NCBI RefSeq assembly: GCF_030445035.2
Contig: NC_080673.1
Coordinates: 196,848,216 to 196,912,215, forward strand
Length of the DNA stretch: 64,000 nucleotides
Direction of reading: 5' to 3'
Origin: Dasypus novemcinctus
Lineage: Eukaryota > Chordata > Mammalia > Cingulata > Dasypodidae
The position numbers and the translations under genes are program-made. The notes under the pieces are model-generated. The model was not told the origin of the DNA and did no database searches. It worked only from the letters and a program-made list of their open reading frames with translations. Position 1 is the first letter of the stretch. The number at the start of each line of letters is the position of its first letter. This document shows positions 58,541 to 64,000 of the stretch, piece by piece.

Positions 58541-58679
58541 CAGCAAACTAAATTCATTGTGTAGTTAAAACACAGCAAGGTGAGTGACTAGTGCCCTGCC
58601 TTTTACAATTATCAAAATTCTTTCTTGCCACAAACTCATGCTTGATTGAAAAGAGGGCAAGGGATTGCTGAGCATGTGG

Positions 58680-58900
58680 TGTGGTCTCTGATTGGGAATG
58701 CTAACTTGTTCTGTGACCTCGGGCTCATTGCTTCACTTTCAGGGCCTCAAATTCTACATCAGTAAAACAAGGTCATCAGAATAAATGGTTTGTTACATTC
58801 TGATGATCTATCTTGCAGATGGTGAACTGGAGGTGCTGAGAGCTTCAACAAGGCACCCAAGTCAGATGGGAAGTCAAATGTTAGCCCACCCTCTAACTGT
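58680..58900. repeat. MIR fragments, both orientations
   Basis: 58680-58775 is sense MIR (TGTTCTGTGACCTCGGGCTC, CTTCACTTTCAGGGCCTCAA, ACATCAGTAAAACAAGG). 58805-58890 is antisense (CTTGCAGATGGTGAACTGG, AAGGCACCCAAGTCAG). They account for an apparent acceptor-like CTTGCAG near 58818. Confidence 0.55.
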
Positions 58901-59419
58901 CTGTTTATACTCTTTGCAAGAAACTTCCCAAAAGATTGCTCAACGGCCTTCCAAATGCCAATGGGCATGAAATACGGTTTTCTTCCAAGTCCCTCTTCAG
59001 ATCTGAATCTTTCCATGTCTCCTTCAGGGACTGCGGGGCCTCCTTTAAATTTAAGGTAAATAAATACTCCAAAATGTGGAATAGACATGGGAGTCAAAAA
59101 GAGAGTCTGGGGAGAGGAGGGAGCAAACCCTGGACCTTTTACCATATGGCCTTAACACTTTTGATTATTTTATGAATGCATGAAGTGACACATTGGTTTC
59201 TTCAAAGCCTTTTTTATACATGCCTTTCAGTGTTATAAGACATGTGAATTTAGATAATGAGGTGATTGGGTTTAATGACTAAAGCAGTGATTCAGGAAAG
59301 AGAAGACCTCAAATTATTTATAAGAACAATTGTTAACTAATACTTGTATGATATTACTAAAGCAACACACAAATGCTAATAACATCCATTTGAGAAGCAG
59401 AAGTGACCACGCTGTAAAT

Positions 59420-59560
59420 TTTGCCCAAGCTCCTTGTATCACAGATGAGGAGTCTAAGACTCAGAGGCGCAACATGACTTGAACTAATACTGGACAGAGA
59501 ATTATGCTAATTCTTAACTCAAAGCTTCTCTCGTAATACTCCATTGCTCCACCAATAGTA
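59420..59560 (-). repeat. MIR SINE fragment (-)
   Basis: TATCACAGATGAGGAGTCTA, AGACTCAGAGGCGCAACATG and ACTTGAACTAATACTGG: antisense MIR. Confidence 0.6.
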
Positions 59561-59849
59561 GTATTAGCGCATCTCTCTCTACCAATGTTATAGTGCTGTT
59601 TTGGAATGCTATGATCTATAAATGGTTGGATATTTCTTGACTTGGGGGTTCCTTTGGCTAATAATGATGTCCTAGGGAAAGAACAAGTAATAAGAACAAT
59701 AAATAAAAGAAGGCACAGTGAAAGAACCCTCATTTAAACATCAGAAATTTTCTACTCACAATTGTGATGGTAATAGTAAACTGAAATGACTTTTTATATA
59801 TTGTATAAAAAATATATTATTTTTAAAAATATCATTTTCTTTTAATAAT

Positions 59850-60095
59850 TACATTTTATTCATTCAGGATATATTACACACTGGCATTGCTCAAGTACAT
59901 TCGATGGATTGTTTCATTAAATCCTCATAACAACATATGAAGAAGATGTAGTTATTATATCCATTTTCTGAAATGCAGAGAAGTGAATGAATTTCTCAAT
60001 GTCTATACCTAGTATTTGGTAGAGCTAAGATATAAATCAGGCAGATGTACCCTGGAGCTCAGGCTCTTTACCTCTGTGCGATATCCCTACCTTGA
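59850..60095 (-). repeat. MIR SINE (-)
   Basis: TTCATTAAATCCTCATAACA, CCATTTTCTGAAATGCAGAG, TGGTAGAGCTAAGATATAAA and CCCTGGAGCTCAGGCTC follow the antisense MIR order over about 245 bp. Confidence 0.7.
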
Positions 60096-60619
60096 GAAAT
60101 TTTATGTAAAATACCTTAAAGAAATATTTCACACATATTTGAAGTGAGCCATATTATCCACTTTTTGCCAACTTTATCATCACCATTTAAGCCAATCTAA
60201 ACATTCAATTTATTTTAGTTAGCTATTTGTTTAGCTGTATATTTCTGAGCTCCTTTATCTCTGTTTTCTACGGTTTTGTCCGTGAACTACCTGATAATAT
60301 CAGAGTGGTCTGTGATTTCTTAGGAGTCACTGAAGAAACATTATTATTAGTTTTGTTTGTTTGTTTATTCTTGTCCAAGACCAACTTATCCCAAATGGTG
60401 GTTCATTAAAATAACTTGCTGATGTCTCATCCTCAAAACATTAGATTGTGTCTTTAAAATATACTGCTCTTATTCTTTAATTACTTCAAGGGAAAGAAAA
60501 TATCAAAACACTGCAATTTATGGTATCTCAGTATCTTTAGTTCAAAAACAGATAAAATAGGATCAATTCATTCTTTCAGTCAATATCACTTGCATAGCTA
60601 GTTGGCAAATAAATGTTCA
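60096..60619. other. low-copy sequence, no gene seen
   Basis: Includes a TTTG/TTTA run at 60350-60370. No coding signal. Confidence 0.4.
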
Positions 60620-60840
60620 TTGAGTTAGTGTATCAATTACTCAGAGCCGGAATGACATGAATTCAAATGCTGACTTTGCCACTTATTAAACGATTTTGGG
60701 CATGTTTTCACAAGTGTAATTTATGGAAAGTAGTTTCATTATCACTTTCTTCCAGAGTGGCTGTTTGGATGAAATGTGATCACATGTGGGGAAGTATCAG
60801 TGAAAATGTCTGTCCCATAATTGGTGTTAGATGATTGTTT
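60620..60840 (+). repeat. MIR SINE (+)
   Basis: GAATTCAAATGCTGACTTTG (B-box region), CCACTTATTAAACGATTTTG, GGCATGTTTTCACAAG and GGATGAAATGTGATCAC follow sense MIR order. Confidence 0.65.
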
Positions 60841-61794
60841 CTCATTCATGTGCCCAAAACATATTCATACCCAAGACTGCTTCTTTCTAACATAAATCCT
60901 TGTAACTGAGTAAGCAGATTTCTTACACAAGATAAGCTTTTCCAATTGCATTGAAATAATTTTCCCAAAATGTTTTTTTCCCCTTCAACATTGCTTGTTT
61001 ACGTGGTGTGGGATCAAATGGAAGAGAGAAGAACAACGTGATTCATGATCTTCCTCCAAGCAGGCAGCTGCAACTTAAAGGATGTCTCAGGAAACAGGAT
61101 AATCTGTTTATGTGGCCACAACCTTGTGAACCCTGACCTGTTCTAATCCTCAGTGGTGGATATGTGTGGCATTTTTGTTCCCAGGTGGAACTGACTGTTG
61201 GGGTGGGGCGGGGGGGGGGGGGGGGGAGAAGGGGAGACCATGATCCCTTTGGGTATTTTCCTTATTTCATTGCAGATAGCTTGAAAACCTGTGCTATATA
61301 TTTTAAGTTTTTTTTTTTTTTTCTTATTCAATAGGCTTAAGAGTTCACAATTCTTGGTTTGCAAAAGCAACAAGGTTTTTTTCTGAAATCCCATCCCTTT
61401 TCAGGATTTGGGATGCTCTTGAGTATCTGCCATAGTAAGAAAATAAGCTGAAGGAATGTGGAAACAAGAAGCCATCTGGATGCTAGTCCACTTTCACACC
61501 GGCTCTAGGGGTCATTGGAAGCACTCCAAGGGCTGTTGAGATCCAGCCCCAACAGGAAACATTTGATCTCATCCCAGCAGTGTGTGGACATATGTACTCA
61601 GATATGTGCATTGCCTCCAAACAAGGTGGTTAGAGAGGACTTGAACTGGGGAACTCGAAGGAAGAAGTGTTGGGAAATTGATTTCATTCCCCTAAGAACT
61701 ATCCAAGTGCCAAAGCCTCAAGCACTTTGATCAACACCTCCTTTCATTGTATGTCAAATTTTAATCTTGTGGGTGTGCTGTTGGAAATTTCCAG
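60841..61794. other. low-copy sequence with G17 and T15 tracts
   Basis: A run of 17 G (61210-61226), preceded by GGGGTGGGGC and followed by AGAAGGGGA, gives strong G-quadruplex potential. A T15 run lies at 61308-61322. No gene seen. Confidence 0.6.
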
Positions 61795-62130
61795 CATTTA
61801 GAATGTGAGAGGGACTTTGTTGCATGTTGGAAGCATGACAATTAATGGATGAAATATGGTCTTTGCCCTCCAGGATCCCCCGTGGGAAGCAGACAAGAAC
61901 AGACAATGACAATATAGTGTGATGCATTCAGACAGGTTTCAGCAGAGGCAGATTCCTTGGTAGAAGAGAAGGGGGTACCTGCTTCACCCAGCAGGACCCA
62001 AAATGAGGAGACCTGTCATTCATTCAACAAGTAAAGAACACCTAAGTGTGTGCCAGATTCTGTACTAGTCCCTGGGGAGTTGTCTTAAAGGGTAAATAGA
62101 TATTATCAATGTAAAGTGTGTGGAGGTGAC
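61795..62130 (+). repeat. L2 LINE 3' fragments (+)
   Basis: GGTCTTTGCCCTCCAGGATC, AGACAATGACAATATAGTGTG and CAGACAGGTTTCAGCAGAGG match L2 3' wording; a second piece (ATTCATTCAACAAGTAAAG, GTGCCAGATTCTGTACTAG) follows at about 62010-62085. Confidence 0.6.
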
Positions 62131-62187
62131 AAGAGAGAGTATTAAAAGTAGTAGCATGAGTGTGTCATTGAGAGATTGGGATAGGGC

Positions 62188-62375
62188 TGCTAGATAAAGC
62201 ATAAGATACCCTGTTACATTTGAATTTCACATTAACAATGAATTACTTTTTATTATAAGTACATCTCAAATATTACATGAGGCATACTCATACTAAAAAA
62301 TAAATCATTTTTTAAATCTGAAATTCAAATGTTACTGGGTGTCCTCTATTTTTATTTTCTAAATCTGGCAATCCT
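62188..62375. mobile_element. palindromic foldback MITE
   Basis: Two arms of about 90 bp are imperfect reverse complements: GGCTGCTAGATAAAGCATAA, TACATTTGAATTTCAC and TTATTATAAGTACATCTC on the left pair with GATTGCCAG-type TCTGGCAATCC, TGAAATTCAAATGTTACTGG and GAGGCATACTCATACTA on the right. This matches a known mammalian palindromic DNA-transposon family in form. No coding. Confidence 0.75.
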
Positions 62376-62649
62376 TGATTGGAGAGCTGTTATAGTCAGG
62401 TGACTATGGATGAAGTGAAACTGGCACATTGGGTAGGAGAAGCAAGAGGCCTGAAGAGGCAGGCAGGAGGCCCTGTGGCTGTTTATGGGATGCTGGGTAC
62501 TGAGCCCTCACAGCAAGCCAGCCCATTATCCTCTCCTATCAGAGGATGCCATGAAATGGACCTAATCATTTTCTAGCTCTGTTGCCTAGATCTTCCCAAA
62601 GACCCGCACAATCAAAAGTGAAGTGGCATGCTGAATTTTGTTCAGCCCT

Positions 62650-62708
62650 ACTTCAGAAAAAACAAAACAAAAAACAAAAAAACAAGAAAAAAAGGAAAAA
62701 AGAAAAAT
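62650..62708 (+). repeat. A-rich tract
   Basis: Nearly pure A with scattered C and G (AAAACAAAACAAAAAAC type). It could be an old poly(A) tail, but the element upstream is not recognised. Confidence 0.8.
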
Positions 62709-63587
62709 TGAAGTTAGTTCAGTCATAGTAGAAAGCGCAACGTGAACCCACATGGGAGCACATTATAGCTGAAAGGGGTTTTATGAACCATCCAGATCCA
62801 TCCTCTACCCAAACTTCTTGTTTCATGAAAAGAAAACAGGCCCACAGAGCAAGAGATTTGCCTATTTGTATCCTAGGACCTAGAAAGAGGCTGAAGAACA
62901 GACACATTTATAGAGCAGGAATATTGAAATGACTATGCAAATGAGGCAAAACTGTAGTTTTCCTGCTTAGGAGACAGAAGTCAATTAACCCCCTAAGGAC
63001 AGAATTGAATTTGCATTCTGTAGGCAAGAATTGGATTTACATTGCTATCAGATACCCACAATTTACAGAGTTTTAAAACAGCTTAAGGACAATGACTAGC
63101 TAGAATCAGATAAGAAGGAAGGTTGTACTGTGTGTAGACAATGCATAGTCCTCCATCAAACACAAATTTTTAACCTCACCAGAATTTCTTCCGAAGTGTC
63201 CAATGATATTTGGAGGCAGAAACAGATTCTGTTGTGTTCCAGAGCAAAGTAGCTACACTCATATTCAGGAGTCAGTGGAAGAAGGTGTGCAGGACTCTAA
63301 AGAGGCAGGGGGAAAGACAGGGGAAAGGATATCTTTCTCTCTGGTGAGTTTATATGGTGGACTCAAACTCTCAGGGCTGGGAGGGCGAGGATATTGTCCA
63401 AACCACTTATTTTACAGTTGAAGAGATGCAGCTGCGACTGCCAAAGTGACATGTCCAGTCGTACAGCACTGCGCTAGGATAGAGCGTGGACTGCTGAGGC
63501 CAGATGAGATGCATTGCTACGACGTTCTGCTCCTTTGGCACCCATTACACCTATCATTGCCCTCTTCAAGGTGTCGTACAATAGGAT
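62709..63587. other. low-copy sequence with weak MIR scraps
   Basis: Weak antisense MIR words near 62815-62870 and 63395-63480 (TTATTTTACAGTTGAAGAG). No gene seen. Confidence 0.4.
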
Positions 63588-63609
63588 CTGTGTGTGTGTG
63601 TGTGTGTGC
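63586..63609 (+). repeat. GT microsatellite
   Basis: About 11 uninterrupted TG units. Confidence 0.95.
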
Positions 63610-63734
63610 TCTTTTTCAAAAAGGTCTTTTAATCTGGAACATTCAAATACAAAAATGGACTAAGTAAAGCAGCTTGGTCTCTGTACTGAAGCCAGGGTTT
63701 CAAGGAGATCTACTTCCTGTGCCTTTTAGATGCC

Positions 63735-64000
63735 CAGAGCTTTCTGCTTTCCTCCACCTTTGCTAACGCTGCTCCTCTGCCTGGAAAGCAGTGGCTTCCC
63801 ATCCCTGCAGAGACATCCTGCCTGCTCATCACAGCCATCTCCTTCTGAAATCCACCTTCCTCCCTCAAACTCTCGGGACTTTATCAGTGACTTTATATGT
63901 GTCCAAGTCTTCTCCTTTCCTGTCATTATATGCAAATACCTTGAAGGAACAATCCATGCCTAACGACTCTTTTCTTATTTTTCATTTCCAGGGATCATTG
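63735..64000 (-). repeat. L2 LINE 3' fragment (-), runs off window
   Basis: Antisense L2 order: CTAACGCTGCTCCTCTGCCT, GGAAAGCAGTGGCTTCCC, GAAATCCACCTTCCTCCC, then TATATGCAAATACCTTGAAG. The 77-codon frame here is an L2 artefact. Confidence 0.6.

Noticed and set aside
58759-59145. 128-codon minus-strand frame
   Set aside because: Overlaps MIR fragments, no splice sites or domain; the + strand alternative with CTTGCAG at 58812-58818 and a GTAAAT donor near 59055 has in-frame stops in all frames.
1-64000. A previously undescribed functional gene system
   Set aside because: No gene clusters, conserved operons, or intact enzymes other than broken L1 frames; the window is repeat-rich mammalian DNA.

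Overview
This window is mammalian nuclear DNA, intergenic or intronic, and dominated by transposable elements. Lineage evidence points to Xenarthra, most likely an armadillo. A SINE with armadillo-type tRNA-derived sequence lies at 45953-46140, a short head of the same SINE type lies at 7172-7194, and the LINE-1 (L1) copies carry 3' UTRs that do not match the primate or rodent types I know. I saw no bacterial, viral-genome, CRISPR or operon signal. No complete host protein-coding gene is visible. This was read by eye with no database search, so repeat family names are best guesses.

Layout. (1) 1-14,264: low-copy sequence with MIR and L2 fragments, two adjacent hAT-type MITEs (4354-4785), three MaLR-like LTRs (9126-9612, 10100-10527, 12208-12600), a small L1 insertion with a 16-bp target-site duplication (6953-7210) and a 112-bp local duplication (5379-5490 and 7323-7434). 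One candidate coding exon sits at 1921-2079. (2) 14,265-29,716: an old near-full-length L1 on the + strand, split by a second, younger, full-length 7.8-kb L1 (17,641-25,438). The younger copy has a 5' UTR, ORF1, ORF2, 3' UTR, poly(A) and a perfect 11-bp target-site duplication. A third, small L1 3' end has jumped into ORF1 of the old copy. (3) 29,717-46,200: more L1 copies, mostly + strand, including a 5'-inverted (twin-primed) copy at 31,390-33,135 that carries a nested LTR, and an internally deleted copy at 43,193-45,955. The region ends in a SINE and a TATGTG-type microsatellite. (4) 46,200-53,220: an unassigned long repeat, a processed pseudogene of the ribosome-biogenesis gene MAK16 (48,348-49,225, minus strand) and further L1 3' fragments. 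(5) 53,220-64,000: low-copy sequence with MIR and L2 fragments, another L1 3' end (55,082-55,560), an AT-rich inverted/tandem repeat patch, a G17 tract, a foldback MITE and a GT microsatellite.

No L1 copy here can be autonomous: even the best preserved has a nonsense codon in ORF1 and several nonsense and frameshift changes in ORF2. The window is best read as a record of repeated L1 activity: nested insertions, 5' truncation, twin priming, template-switch chimerism and retrotransposition of a host mRNA. I did not find a previously undescribed functional system. The items most worth checking are the candidate exon, the MAK16 retrocopy, the 112-bp duplication and the chimeric insertion.
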